A stretch of 64,000 nucleotides of DNA from NCBI RefSeq assembly GCF_029581395.1, contig NZ_CP121113.1, forward strand, positions 1,670,001 to 1,734,000, read 5' to 3'. A program made the translations under genes and the position numbers. Below the pieces are notes generated by a model. It saw nothing but the letters and a program-made list of their open reading frames with translations. It was not told where the DNA came from and made no database searches. Positions 1 through 8,693 of the stretch are shown here, one piece after another (position 1 is the first letter of the stretch; each line of letters starts with the position of its first letter). This DNA comes from Roseinatronobacter sp. S2. Its GTDB lineage: Bacteria > Pseudomonadota > Alphaproteobacteria > Rhodobacterales > Rhodobacteraceae.

Positions 1-27
1 CGGGGGCTGCCGCCCCCGGACCCCTGC

Positions 28-48
28 GAGTATTTCGGGCAAGATGAA
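28..48 (+). repeat. Short intergenic motif, copy 1
   Basis: GAGTATTT followed after five bases by AAGATGAA, just after a GC-rich GGGGGC/GCCCCC hairpin at the window edge. Related copies lie at 9060-9080, 34199-34227 (minus) and 62078-62100. Each copy points toward the gene that follows it. Here the next start codon is 25 bases downstream. The function is unknown. Confidence 0.6.
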
Positions 49-72
49 ACGGCCCGTATGAGAGGATGAAAA

Positions 73-429
73 ATGGAAGACTTCACCCTGATGACGCTTC
101 TGGCTGTGTTCGAGGAAATCTTCGGGCGTGGGCTGTTCTGGGCCATGGTTGCTGTGGCCGTCGCGATTACGCTTGGCTATGTCTATGTTCTGGTGCGTGA
201 CCGCGCGATGTCGATGCGTAAATTCCTGCTGGCGCAACTGTCCATGCCCATTGGCGGCGTGGCGGCGGTGGCGTTTGTCATGATGATGACGAATTCGGGT
301 TTTGCCGATATCGGCGGGCCGATTGACTGGATTGTGCTGCTGGGCGTTTTTGTCGCAGGGGCGGTGGGTTTCGCAATTCTGGTCTATGTGGTTCAGTCGT
401 TGGTGCGGGGCAAGGAAGCTGACATCTGA
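73..429 (+). CDS. DUF5368-like small membrane protein
   Basis: This 118-residue protein appears to belong to a small family (DUF5368) found mainly in Rhodobacterales, with no assigned function. Three hydrophobic segments can be seen, at about residues 18-40, 55-73 and 85-108, so it should be an inner-membrane protein with a short basic loop (RDRAMSMRK) between the first two. The ATG at 73 follows a good ribosome binding site (GAGAGGA). The gene ends 20 bases before the candidate sRNA hairpins at 449-533, so that RNA could be processed from its 3' untranslated region. The family assignment comes from recall of sequence style, not a search. Confidence 0.75.
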   Translation: MEDFTLMTLLAVFEEIFGRGLFWAMVAVAVAITLGYVYVLVRDRAMSMRKFLLAQLSMPIGGVAAVAFVMMMTNSGFADIGGPIDWIVLLGVFVAGAVGFAILVYVVQSLVRGKEADI

Positions 430-448
430 CCCCTTGCACGACTGAAGA

Positions 449-533
449 CCGGCCAGCGGGTGCTCCTCCGATAAAAGACCCTGGCCTGCCAGCCCGAGCC
501 CTTCCTCCCAAAGGCGCGGGCTTTCGCGTTTTT
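449..533 (+). ncRNA. Candidate CcsR/cuckoo-like anti-SD sRNA
   Basis: Two consecutive hairpins are visible. The first pairs 451-461 with 478-486 (one bulged base) and its loop holds CTCCTCC at 463-469. The second pairs 491-496 (AGCCCG) with 517-522, with a further inner stem of 498-503 against 510-515 (one mismatch), and leaves CCTCCC in the loop at 504-509. T-rich sequence ends at 533. Two hairpins presenting anti-Shine-Dalgarno loops downstream of a small ORF is the layout of the CcsR (cuckoo) sRNAs described in Rhodobacter. The loops here are not the full CCUCCUCCC consensus. At minimum it is a terminator for the upstream gene. Confidence 0.5.
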
Positions 534-537
534 GGGC

Positions 538-566
538 TTGGCAGCAGCGGGGGCCGCGCGTATGGT
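538..566 (+). promoter_or_regulatory. Predicted promoter of the cysS leader
   Basis: TTGGCA at 538-543, a 17-base spacer and TATGGT at 561-566 form a plausible sigma-70-type promoter. The predicted start, seven bases after the -10 box, is 573, which is the A of the leader-peptide ATG. No experimental support is available. Confidence 0.5.
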
Positions 567-572
567 CGCGTC

Positions 573-617
573 ATGAACACCTTGACCTGCATGATTTGCT
601 GCTGCATTTGCCGCTGA
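573..617 (+). CDS. Cysteine-rich leader peptide upstream of cysS
   Basis: This 14-codon ORF reads MNTLTCMICCCICR and then TGA. Five of 14 residues are cysteine, including three in a row. It lies 83 bases before the cysteinyl-tRNA synthetase start. No ribosome binding site precedes it, but the predicted transcription start falls on its ATG, which suggests leaderless translation. The obvious inference is that ribosome speed through the Cys codons senses charged Cys-tRNA and controls cysS, by analogy with classical amino-acid attenuators and the polycysteine leaders known in mycobacteria. An in-frame ATG at 591 would give an 8-residue version. Confidence 0.55.
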   Translation: MNTLTCMICCCICR

Positions 618-623
618 GTTTCC

Positions 624-669
624 GGCGGGTGGTCTTGTTTTCATTTCCCTGATCGAGTGATCCCCCGCC
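624..669 (+). promoter_or_regulatory. Hairpin between leader ORF and cysS
   Basis: GGCGGGTGGTC at 624-634 can pair with GATCCCCCGCC at 659-669 with one mismatch. A competing small hairpin uses GCCG at 610-613 and CGGC at 623-626, which overlaps the last Cys codons and the leader stop. A ribosome paused at the Cys codons or at the stop would change which hairpin forms. No T-run follows, so it does not look like a simple intrinsic terminator. Confidence 0.4.
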
Positions 670-700
670 CGCGCGCCAGCATGGCCCGAGAGGAGAGGAC

Positions 701-2287
701 ATGACCAAGATACGGTTGCACAATTCGCGCACCCGAAAGCGGGATGACTTCATCCCGCTGGACCCTGATAATGTCCGTATGTATGTCTGTGGCCCCACGG
801 TCTATGACCGTGCGCATCTGGGCAATGCACGCCCTGTGGTGGTGTTTGATGTGCTGTACCGGTTGCTGCGCCATGTCTACGGGGCGGAGCATGTGACCTA
901 TGTGCGCAATTTCACGGACGTGGATGACAAGATCAACGCGCGCGCCGCAAAGATGCAGGCCGAAGGGGATGCCCGCCCCCTGAATGCGATTGTTCAGGCG
1001 CTGACGGATGAAACGATTGGCTGGTATCACGCCGATATGGACGCGCTGGGCGCGCTGCGGCCCTCTGTGAAGGGCGTGATCTCTCCTGCTGCGGAGCCGC
1101 GCGCCACGCAGTTCATCACCCAGATGGTTGCCATGATTGACGGGCTGATTGCCAAGGGCCATGCCTATGAAGTGTCGGGGCATGTGCTGTTTGATGTGCG
1201 GTCCTACCCCGATTACGGGCGGCTGTCGGGGCGGTCTGTGGATGACATGATTGCGGGCGCGCGGGTGGAAGTGGCCCCCTACAAGCGCGACCCGATGGAT
1301 TTTGTGCTGTGGAAGCCGTCCGATGCGGGCCTGCCCGGCTGGGACAGCCCGTGGGGGCGGGGGCGTCCGGGCTGGCATATCGAATGCTCGGCCATGAGCC
1401 ATGAGTTGCTGGGGGCCAGTTTCGACATTCACGGCGGCGGGATTGATTTGCAATTCCCCCACCATGAGAACGAGATCGCGCAAAGCTGCTGCGCCTTCCC
1501 CGATGCGGGGTTTGCGCGCTACTGGCTGCATAACGAGATGGTGCAGGTGGACGGCAAGAAGATGTCCAAGTCCTTGGGCAATTTCTTTACGGTGCGGCAT
1601 TTGCTGGAGCAGGGCTGGCCGGGCGAGGTGATCCGGTTTGTGATGCTGTCGACGCATTACCGGAGTCCGATGGATTGGACAGAAGATAAAGCGAGGGAGG
1701 CTGAGGAATTGCTTCGGTCTTGGTATGCGATGACTGAAAATGTCGGTTTTGCTCCTGTGCCGCGTGAGGCCGAAGAGGCTCTTTCAGACGATCTAAACAC
1801 CCCACTTTTCATCGCAGTGCTTCATCGCCTTGCTAAAGAAAAAGACTGGCCTGCTCTTCGCACATCTTTGGATTTGGTTGGTTTGGCTCGACGATCAATG
1901 TCAATCCGAGTCGAGTCAATCGATGTTAAAGCCGCAATACAGGAAATCTTCGAGATGCGTCTTGCTGCAAGAGGTGAAAAGAACTGGCGACATTCGGACT
2001 TGTTGAGAGGTTTTCTGCATATTTCGGGTGTTTCTGTTGAAGATGGCAGTGCCCCATCTTGGAAACTGTCAGGAGAAATGGAAGCTATGGGTTGGCATAC
2101 TTTGGCAAAAGATATCGCTCGTGGTAACTCGATAGTTAGGCGAGAAGATCTCGAACAGATTGCAGAAAAACGAGGAATCATGCTCAATCCAGATCTTTCG
2201 ATAACGCAGCCGCTGTCTGGAAGATTGTCTCATAAAGCACAATTAGAGCATCTTCAGCTTGGTCTGAAAGTTGCAAGAAATGCGTGA
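701..2287 (+). CDS. cysS: Cysteinyl-tRNA synthetase
   Basis: Class I aminoacyl-tRNA synthetase that charges tRNA-Cys. The first zinc-binding cysteine (C30 in CGPTVYD), the HIGH-type motif HLGN (residues 39-42), [12 protein letters not shown] and KMSKS (about 287-291) are all present. The ATG at 701 follows a strong site (GAGAGGAGAGG). At 528 residues it is about 60-70 longer than usual. From about residue 327 (base about 1680) to the end, GC falls from about 60% to 37-48% in the lines counted by hand, and rare AGA and ATA codons appear. The helical tRNA-binding domain is still recognisable there (ARGEKNW...SVEDG), followed by a C-terminal extension of about 70 residues that I do not recognise. 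The 3' end overlaps cimA. Confidence 0.95.
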   Translation: MTKIRLHNSRTRKRDDFIPLDPDNVRMYVCGPTVYDRAHLGNARPVVVFDVLYRLLRHVYGAEHVTYVRNFTDVDDKINARAAKMQAEGDARPLNAIVQALTDETIGWYHADMDALGALRPSVKGVISPAAEPRATQFITQMVAMIDGLIAKGHAYEVSGHVLFDVRSYPDYGRLSGRSVDDMIAGARVEVAPYKRDPMDFVLWKPSDAGLPGWDSPWGRGRPGWHIECSAMSHELLGASFDIHGGGIDLQFPHHENEIAQSCCAFPDAGFARYWLHNEMVQVDGKKMSKSLGNFFTVRHLLEQGWPGEVIRFVMLSTHYRSPMDWTEDKAREAEELLRSWYAMTENVGFAPVPREAEEALSDDLNTPLFIAVLHRLAKEKDWPALRTSLDLVGLARRSMSIRVESIDVKAAIQEIFEMRLAARGEKNWRHSDLLRGFLHISGVSVEDGSAPSWKLSGEMEAMGWHTLAKDIARGNSIVRREDLEQIAEKRGIMLNPDLSITQPLSGRLSHKAQLEHLQLGLKVARNA

Positions 2288-3905
2288 ACGCCTCTATCTC
2301 TATGACACCACCTTGCGCGATGGTCAGCAGACGCAGGGCGTGCAATTCTCCACACCGGAAAAGCATGCCATCGCCGCCATGCTCGACCAACTCGGCATTG
2401 ACTATATCGAAGGCGGCTGGCCCGGCGCGAACCCCACCGACAGCGAATTTTTCAACGCCAAACCGCAAACCAAGGCCATCTTCACGGCCTTCGGCATGAC
2501 CAAACGCGCGGGCCGGTCGGCGGAAAATGATGATGTGCTGGCGGCCGTGCTGAATGCGGGCACCGATGCGGTGTGTCTTGTGGGCAAATCCCATGATTTC
2601 CACGTCACCACCGCGCTGGGCATCACGCTGGACGAGAACCTTGAGAATATCCGCGCCTCTATCGCGCATTGTGTGGCCATGGGACGCGAGGCGCATTTTG
2701 ACGCCGAACATTTCTTCGACGGCTACAAGGCCAATCCCGATTACGCGCTGAGCTGCCTGCATGCGGCCCATGACGCGGGCGCGCGCTGGATTGTGCTGTG
2801 CGACACCAACGGCGGCACGCTGCCGTCGGAAATCAGCGCCATCACCCGCGCGGTCATAGACAGCGGCATCAAGGGCGCGCGGATCGGCATTCATTGCCAT
2901 GATGACACAGGGCAGGCCGTGGCAGGGTCGCTGGCGGCGGTAGAGGCGGGCGCGCGCCAGATACAGGGCACGCTGAACGGGCTGGGGGAACGCTGCGGCA
3001 ATGCATCGCTGACCACGCTTATTCCCACGCTGCTGCTGAAGCCCGCCTATGCGGACCGCTTTGACACCGGCGTCAACGCGGACGCGCTGCAAGGGTTGTT
3101 GCGTATTTCGCGCAAGCTGGATGATATTCTGAACCGCGTGCCACTGCGCACGCTGCCTTATGTCGGCGCATCTGCCTTCGCGCACAAGGCGGGGCTGCAT
3201 GCCAGCGCGATATTGAAAGACCCCACAACCTATGAGCATATCGACCCCGCGCAGGTGGGTAATGCCCGTATTGTGCCAATGTCCAATCAGGCGGGGCAGT
3301 CGAACCTGCGCCTGCGCCTGGCTGATATGGGCGTGCAGGTGGACAAGGGCGATGCGCGGCTGGGGGCCATTCTGGACCAGATCAAGGAGCGTGAGGATCA
3401 GGGCTATGCCTATGACAGCGCGCAGGCCAGTTTCGAATTGCTGGCGCGCCGTGCGCTGGGGCAGGTGCCCGATTTTTTCGAGGTCAAGCGCTACCGCGTC
3501 ACAGTCGAGCGGCGCAAGAACAAGTATAACCGGATTGTCACCTTGTCCGAAGCCGTGGTGGTGGTGAAAATCGGGGATGAAAAGAAACTGTCCGTGTCGG
3601 AATCCATGGACAGCGAAGGGCATGATCGCGGGCCGGTCAACGCGTTGTCGAAAGCGCTGGCCAAGGATCTTGGCCCCTATCAGGATGTGATCGACGACAT
3701 GAAGCTGGTCGATTTCAAAGTGCGCATCACCCAAGGCGGCACCGAGGCTGTGACCCGCGTTATCATCGACAGCGAGGACGGGCAGGGCCGGCGCTGGTCG
3801 ACCGTGGGCGTGTCGCCCAACATCGTCGATGCCAGTTTCGAGGCGCTGCTGGATGCTGTGATCTGGAAATTCCTGCGCGACGGGGTGACACCATGCAAGA
3901 CCTGA
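2280..3905 (+). CDS. cimA: (R)-citramalate synthase
   Basis: Condenses pyruvate and acetyl-CoA to citramalate, the threonine-independent route to 2-oxobutyrate and isoleucine. The N-terminal HMGL/TIM-barrel domain shows [14 protein letters not shown] near the start and the metal-binding HCHDDTGQA with downstream NGLGERCGN. The C-terminal LeuA-type allosteric domain occupies roughly residues 400-540. The ATG at 2280 overlaps the cysS stop by eight bases and is preferred over TTG at 2271, because the protein then starts [15 protein letters not shown] as in the family. Base composition returns to genome-typical immediately after this start, unlike the end of cysS. Confidence 0.93.
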   Translation: MRERLYLYDTTLRDGQQTQGVQFSTPEKHAIAAMLDQLGIDYIEGGWPGANPTDSEFFNAKPQTKAIFTAFGMTKRAGRSAENDDVLAAVLNAGTDAVCLVGKSHDFHVTTALGITLDENLENIRASIAHCVAMGREAHFDAEHFFDGYKANPDYALSCLHAAHDAGARWIVLCDTNGGTLPSEISAITRAVIDSGIKGARIGIHCHDDTGQAVAGSLAAVEAGARQIQGTLNGLGERCGNASLTTLIPTLLLKPAYADRFDTGVNADALQGLLRISRKLDDILNRVPLRTLPYVGASAFAHKAGLHASAILKDPTTYEHIDPAQVGNARIVPMSNQAGQSNLRLRLADMGVQVDKGDARLGAILDQIKEREDQGYAYDSAQASFELLARRALGQVPDFFEVKRYRVTVERRKNKYNRIVTLSEAVVVVKIGDEKKLSVSESMDSEGHDRGPVNALSKALAKDLGPYQDVIDDMKLVDFKVRITQGGTEAVTRVIIDSEDGQGRRWSTVGVSPNIVDASFEALLDAVIWKFLRDGVTPCKT

Positions 3906-4624
3906 CACCGGATGAGGCGTTTCTGACGCTTTACAGCGATCTGGCGCGCGAAGGGCCGGGGGCTGCGGCCGATCTGGGCTGGGCATTGTCGGTTGCGGCA
4001 ACGCCTGCTTTCGCGCGTATTTGCGATGCGGGCTGCGGGTCGGGCGCGGACACAGTGACCCTGGCCAAGGAACGGCCCCGCGCGCAGATCGACGCCATCG
4101 ACCAGATCGCGCAATTCGTGGCGGCCGCGCAAAAACGCACAGCGCCCTTCGGGGCGCGCGTGCAGGTGCAGCAGGGGGATATGGCCAAGCTGACCGGTCC
4201 CTATGATCTGATCTGGTGCGCGGGGGCGGTCTATTTTCTGGGCATCACGGAAGCGCTGCGCCTGTGGCGCGGGGCGCTTGCGCAGGGGGGGGCGGTTGCC
4301 TTTTCCGAACCTTGCCTGCTGTCGCGCCCGTCTGCGGCAGCGCAGGCTTTTTGGGCGCAATACCCGCAAATCACTGATGTCGCGGGCATTCGCGCGCGGG
4401 TCGCGGCGGCGGGCTACCGTGTGCTGGGCGAGCAGATGCAGATCGGTGCGGCGTGGGAAGCCTATTACATTCCCATGTCAAAACGTATTGCCAGCCTGCG
4501 CCCGAATGCAACCGGCGTTCTGGCAGCGGCCCTTGACGAGGCAGAGCTGGAAATTGCCCGCTGGCGCGCGGCCCCGTCGGAGATTGCCTATGCGCTGATG
4601 GTGGTGGCCCCTGTTGACGGATGA
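3893..4624 (+). CDS. Class I SAM-dependent methyltransferase
   Basis: This 243-residue protein has a Rossmann methyltransferase fold: motif I DAGCGSGADT at about residues 44-53, the acidic end of strand 2 (IDAIDQ), then QQGDMAKL and the motif IV region DLIWCAGAVYFLG. The substrate is not evident; it resembles the small-molecule or trans-aconitate methyltransferase group rather than RNA methyltransferases. It overlaps the cimA stop by 13 bases and the next gene by 11, so the three genes are probably translated together from the cysS-cimA transcript. Confidence 0.8.
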   Translation: MQDLTPDEAFLTLYSDLAREGPGAAADLGWALSVAATPAFARICDAGCGSGADTVTLAKERPRAQIDAIDQIAQFVAAAQKRTAPFGARVQVQQGDMAKLTGPYDLIWCAGAVYFLGITEALRLWRGALAQGGAVAFSEPCLLSRPSAAAQAFWAQYPQITDVAGIRARVAAAGYRVLGEQMQIGAAWEAYYIPMSKRIASLRPNATGVLAAALDEAELEIARWRAAPSEIAYALMVVAPVDG

Positions 4625-5387
4625 GCTTGCGACACTTGTGCAGCAGGGCGATCCGGACCGCTACGCCGCAACAATCGCCGCACCCGATGCGGCGCGCGCG
4701 CGACTATGGCCGCTTTATGCGTTCAATCTGGAACTTGCGCGCGCGCCTTGGGTGACGCAGGAACCGTTGATTGCTGAAATGCGGCTGCAATTCTGGGCCG
4801 ATGTGCTGGATGACATCGCCGCAGGCAAGCCCGCGCGCGGCCATCAGGTGGCGGCGCCGCTGGCGCAGGTCTGGCAGGCGGCGGATTTGCCGGTTGCGCT
4901 GGGGCAGGGCATGGTTGCTGCGCGGCATTGGGAAATTTACCGCGCGCCCTTCGCGGATGATGCGGCGTTTTTGGCGCATATTCAGGCGACATCGGGAAAT
5001 CTGATGTGGTTGGCGGCGCTCGCGCTGGGTGCCCCCCCCACGTCCGAGGCGCCTGTGCGTGACATGGGGTTCGCGGCGGGGCTGGCAAGCTGGCTGGTGG
5101 CAATTCCGCAGCTACAGGCGGCCGGGCGCATTCCGCTTGTGGACGGGCGCGACAGCGCTGTTGCGGGGCTGGCGCGCGACGGGCTGGCACATCTGGCGCG
5201 GGCGCGTGCGCAGCGCTGTTCGGTGCCCGCATCCGTCCTGCCGGTGATGCTGACAGGCTGGCAGGCCGGTGCCGTTTTGCAGCGCGCGGCACAGCGCCCC
5301 GATCTTGTGGCGCAGGGTGGTTTGTTGCCATCGGAATTCAGGCGGCGCGGCGCTTTGGTGCTGCGCAGCTTGTCGGGCCGCTGGTAG
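4614..5387 (+). CDS. Squalene/phytoene synthase-like protein (NDUFAF6-type)
   Basis: This 257-residue protein carries the squalene/phytoene synthase fold signature LYAFNLELARAP followed by MRLQFWADVLDDIAAG. The first Asp-rich metal motif of true prenyl synthases is altered, and the second is not visible where expected (DMGFAAGLASWL). That fits the NDUFAF6-like subgroup, whose eukaryotic members assist respiratory complex I assembly, better than a carotenoid enzyme. Translation probably starts at TTG 4614 inside the methyltransferase gene; no ATG or GTG lies nearby in frame. No carotenoid gene is adjacent. Confidence 0.72.
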   Translation: MTDELATLVQQGDPDRYAATIAAPDAARARLWPLYAFNLELARAPWVTQEPLIAEMRLQFWADVLDDIAAGKPARGHQVAAPLAQVWQAADLPVALGQGMVAARHWEIYRAPFADDAAFLAHIQATSGNLMWLAALALGAPPTSEAPVRDMGFAAGLASWLVAIPQLQAAGRIPLVDGRDSAVAGLARDGLAHLARARAQRCSVPASVLPVMLTGWQAGAVLQRAAQRPDLVAQGGLLPSEFRRRGALVLRSLSGRW

Positions 5388-5569
5388 CTGCCGTCATTTT
5401 TATCATGATCTGCGCTATATGGCCGGAATGCTGGCCCGATTGCGCCTTGCGCTGCCTTGCCAAGGCCCCGCCCTGCCAGTAGGGTGCGCGCCAATTCCGC
5501 CCCTGCGCATGCGCTGTGGGGGCGGGCAATATGCCCGCCTGTCGGGTGCCACAGCCGTAAGGAGCTTTC

Positions 5570-5893
5570 ATGTTCGTCACCCCTGCCTATGCGCAAGATG
5601 CCGGTGCCGCCGGTGGTCTGATTTCGATCATCCCGTTTGTCCTGATCTTCGTGATCATGTATTTCCTGCTGATCCGTCCGCAGCAGAAAAAAATGAAAGA
5701 CCACAGAGCCATGGTCGAGGCGCTGCGCCGTGGCGATCAGGTCGTGACGCAGGGCGGGCTGATCGGCAAGGTCACCAAGGTCAAGGAAGATGGCGAGCTG
5801 GAAGTCGAGATTGCCGAAGGTGTGAAAGTGCGCGTGGTCAAGCAAACCATCGCGACCGTCATGTCCAAGACCGAACCGGCGACAAAAGAATAA
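5570..5893 (+). CDS. yajC: Preprotein translocase subunit YajC
   Basis: YajC is a small single-span protein that associates with SecDF at the SecYEG translocon. The 107-residue product has a membrane segment at about residues 18-38, followed by the family hallmark LLIRPQQKKMKDH and a small beta domain (GDQVVTQGGLIGKVTKV). The ATG at 5570 follows AAGGAGC. secD starts 146 bases downstream, the usual yajC-secD-secF order. The 182 bases before the gene contain no other ORF that I can support. Confidence 0.96.
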   Translation: MFVTPAYAQDAGAAGGLISIIPFVLIFVIMYFLLIRPQQKKMKDHRAMVEALRRGDQVVTQGGLIGKVTKVKEDGELEVEIAEGVKVRVVKQTIATVMSKTEPATKE

Positions 5894-6039
5894 ATCCGCT
5901 GCGCTGCGATGCGGCCTTGTCATCACATCCCAAGGATGACAGGGCGCATTCGAAGATAACACCATGTCAGGGCATTGAAATACCGCATCCGAACACAAAG
6001 ATGCCCTGAACACACAGACACTACAGGGACCACGCGCCA

Positions 6040-7707
6040 ATGTTGCAAATACCGATGTGGAAACGCATCCTGATCTGGTCGACCTGCGCGCTTGCGCTTC
6101 TGTTTGCCATGCCGAACCTGTTCTATGACCGGGTGGAACGGCACAATGACGCTGTCATTGAGCTGGCAACAGGCCAAAGCAATGCCGCGCTGGAAGCTGA
6201 CAAAGGTGCCTGGCCCGGTTTTCTGCCCGGCTTTCTGGTCAATCTGGGTCTTGATCTGCGCGGCGGCGCGCATCTTCTGGCTGAAGTGCGCGTGTCTGAT
6301 GTTTACGCAGACCGCATCGATGGCATGTGGCCCGCAGTGCGGGACCGTCTGGCGTCGGAACGCGCCAGCGTGGGCGCGGTGCGGCGTATGCCCTCCGATG
6401 ATGCGGGTGAATTGCGAGTGCGTATCGCCAACACCGACGCCATAGATCAGGCGGCAAGCTATGTGCGCGAACTTGCGCAACCGACCGAATCGATCAGCGG
6501 GTTCGGGGCCGCGCGCGACCTTGATGTGCGCGTCGAAGGCGAAGAAATCGTTGTCACATTGTCCGACGCGGAACGCGCCGCAACGGATGAACGCACGATG
6601 CGGCTGTCGCTGGAAATCATCCGCCGCCGCGTGGACGAGGCAGGCACGCGCGAACCCACGATCCAGCGTCAGGGGGCCGACCGCATCTTGATTCAGGTGC
6701 CGGGCATTGGATCGGCCGAAGAATTGAAAGCGCTTATCGGGACCACCGCGCGGCTGACATTTCACGCAGTGGTCCGTGTCACATCCGACCCTGACGAAGT
6801 GCCGGGTCCGCGCAATCTGTTATATCCGTCCATGGATGAACCGGGCACCTATTATATTGTAGAGCAGACCCCCGTTGTCACTGGCGACCAACTGGTGGAT
6901 GCACAGCCCGGCATGGACCAGAACAACCGGCCCGCCGTCAATTTCCGGTTCAATCCGGCGGGCGGGCGTGCCTTTGGCCTGTATACGGCCGAAAATATAG
7001 GCAACCCGTTTGCGATTGTTCTGGACGGCGAAGTGGTGTCCGCCCCTGTCATCCAAAGCCATATCGCGGGCGGGTCGGGTATTATCACCGGCCGCTTCAC
7101 GGTGGACGAAACCAGCCGTCTTGCCGTGTTGTTGCGGTCAGGTGCGTTGCCTGCGGAAATGGATTTTCTGGAAGAACGCACCGTCGGCCCCGAACTGGGG
7201 CAGGACAGTATTGATGCAGGCAAGATTGCCGCGATTGTTGCCATGATCGCGGTTCTGGGCTTCATGCTGGCCAGCTATGGCATATTCGGGATCATTGCCA
7301 ATATTGCATTGTTTCTGAATGTGTCGATGATCTTCGCGCTGTTGTCGCTGATCGGGGCCACGCTGACCTTGCCCGGTATTGCAGGCATCGTGCTGACCAT
7401 TGGTATGGCGGTTGATGCAACCGTGCTGATTTTCGAGCGGATACGCGAGGAAATGCGCACCGCCAAAGGGCCTGCGCGCGCGATTGAGCTGGGCTATGAG
7501 AAAGCACTGTCAGCCATTCTGGATGCCAATATCACCACCTTCATCACAGCGCTTATCCTGTTTGCGATGGGGTCGGGGCCTGTGCGGGGGTTTGCGGTGA
7601 CACTGGGCCTGGGTATTCTGACATCCGTATTTACGGCCCTTATGGTCACCCGCCTGATGATGGTCATCTATTTTGAACGTCGTCGCCCGAAAACTCTGGC
7701 CATCTGA
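6040..7707 (+). CDS. secD: Protein translocase subunit SecD
   Basis: SecD uses the proton-motive force to pull secreted proteins through SecYEG. The 555-residue protein has one N-terminal membrane span (residues 5-24), then NLGLDLRGGAHLL (the conserved DLRGG motif), a large periplasmic P1 domain, and five closely spaced spans from about residue 390 onward with the RND-type AVDATVLIFERIREE motif. Start ATG 6040 gives the typical N-terminus. secF begins 13 bases after the stop with its own ribosome site. Confidence 0.97.
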   Translation: MLQIPMWKRILIWSTCALALLFAMPNLFYDRVERHNDAVIELATGQSNAALEADKGAWPGFLPGFLVNLGLDLRGGAHLLAEVRVSDVYADRIDGMWPAVRDRLASERASVGAVRRMPSDDAGELRVRIANTDAIDQAASYVRELAQPTESISGFGAARDLDVRVEGEEIVVTLSDAERAATDERTMRLSLEIIRRRVDEAGTREPTIQRQGADRILIQVPGIGSAEELKALIGTTARLTFHAVVRVTSDPDEVPGPRNLLYPSMDEPGTYYIVEQTPVVTGDQLVDAQPGMDQNNRPAVNFRFNPAGGRAFGLYTAENIGNPFAIVLDGEVVSAPVIQSHIAGGSGIITGRFTVDETSRLAVLLRSGALPAEMDFLEERTVGPELGQDSIDAGKIAAIVAMIAVLGFMLASYGIFGIIANIALFLNVSMIFALLSLIGATLTLPGIAGIVLTIGMAVDATVLIFERIREEMRTAKGPARAIELGYEKALSAILDANITTFITALILFAMGSGPVRGFAVTLGLGILTSVFTALMVTRLMMVIYFERRRPKTLAI

Positions 7708-7720
7708 AGGAACACACGCA

Positions 7721-8692
7721 ATGCGATTGAAACTTGTTCCACAGGACACAAGCATAGACTTCTTCCGCTATTGGAAGGGCACATTTGGCGCATCCGCTGT
7801 GGCGATGGTGCTGTCGATCATTGCCTTTCTGGTGATGGGGCTGAATTTCGGCATCGATTTCCGGGGTGGCACATCCATCCGGACCGAAGCGCAGGCCCCT
7901 GTTGATATCGCGGCCTATCGCGGTGCGATTGCGGAACTGGGGTTTGGGGATGTTGCCATCACCGAAGTGTTTGACCCCGCCTTCGCGTCGGACCGCAATG
8001 TTGCGAGTGTCCGCATTCAGGCGCAGGAAGGGGTCGAGGCAATCACGCCGGAACAAATTGGGGCCGTGCGCGATGCGTTGCAAGCGCTCGACCCGACACT
8101 GACATTCGCCGCGGTGGATTCCGTCGGTCCGAAAGTGTCGGGCGAACTGATCCAGTCGGCGGTGATTTCGGTCGTTCTGGCGCTTGCGGCGGTGTTGTTC
8201 TACATCTGGCTGCGGTTTGAATGGCAGTTCTCGGTCGGGGCTGTCGCAGCACTTGTGCATGATGTGGTGCTGACCATCGGGGTATTCAGTGTCTTGCAGA
8301 TCAGGTTTGATCTGGCGATCATTGCGGCATTGCTGACGATTGTGGGGTATTCGCTGAACGATACAGTGGTCGTGTTCGACCGCGTGCGCGAGAACCTGAT
8401 CAAGTTCAAGAAACGCCCGATAAAGGAAGTTCTGAACCTGTCGATCAATGATACATTGTCGCGCACGGTCATGACCTCTGTGACAACATTGCTGGCGTTG
8501 CTGGCATTGTTCGTTCTGGGTGGCGATGTGATCCGCGGGTTCGTGTTTGCCATGATCTGGGGTGTGATCGTGGGCACCTATTCATCGGTCTTCGTTGCCT
8601 CGGCGGTGCTGCTGCGGCTGGGGGTCAAGCGCGACTGGTCAAAGAATTCGGGCGACACATCCGGCACGCAATTCGGCGTCAAGGAGGGGTGA
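7721..8692 (+). CDS. secF: Protein translocase subunit SecF
   Basis: Partner of SecD in the SecDF-YajC complex. The 323-residue product starts at ATG 7721, preceded by GAAGGAA; the longer in-frame ORF overlaps secD and is not supported. Visible features are the first span (about residues 20-43), NFGIDFRGGTSI (the SecF counterpart of the DLRGG motif), a short periplasmic domain, and five C-terminal spans carrying YSLNDTVVVFDRVREN. The next gene starts two bases after the stop, so it is in the same transcript. Confidence 0.97.
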   Translation: MRLKLVPQDTSIDFFRYWKGTFGASAVAMVLSIIAFLVMGLNFGIDFRGGTSIRTEAQAPVDIAAYRGAIAELGFGDVAITEVFDPAFASDRNVASVRIQAQEGVEAITPEQIGAVRDALQALDPTLTFAAVDSVGPKVSGELIQSAVISVVLALAAVLFYIWLRFEWQFSVGAVAALVHDVVLTIGVFSVLQIRFDLAIIAALLTIVGYSLNDTVVVFDRVRENLIKFKKRPIKEVLNLSINDTLSRTVMTSVTTLLALLALFVLGGDVIRGFVFAMIWGVIVGTYSSVFVASAVLLRLGVKRDWSKNSGDTSGTQFGVKEG

Positions 8693-8693
8693 G

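Noticed and set aside
641..1657. 338-codon minus-strand ORF inside cysS
   Set aside because: Complementary to the well-supported cysS reading frame; His/Arg-rich low-quality sequence with no family features, typical of antisense shadows in GC-rich DNA.
2184..4001. 605-codon minus-strand ORF across cimA
   Set aside because: Long only because of GC-rich codon structure on the opposite strand; cimA motifs are unequivocal.
5388..5569. Possible small gene before yajC
   Set aside because: Only short Cys/Pro-rich frames without a ribosome site; kept as an intergenic region.
5269..6009. 246-codon plus-strand ORF overlapping yajC
   Set aside because: Overlaps yajC in another frame and has a Cys/Arg-rich shadow composition.
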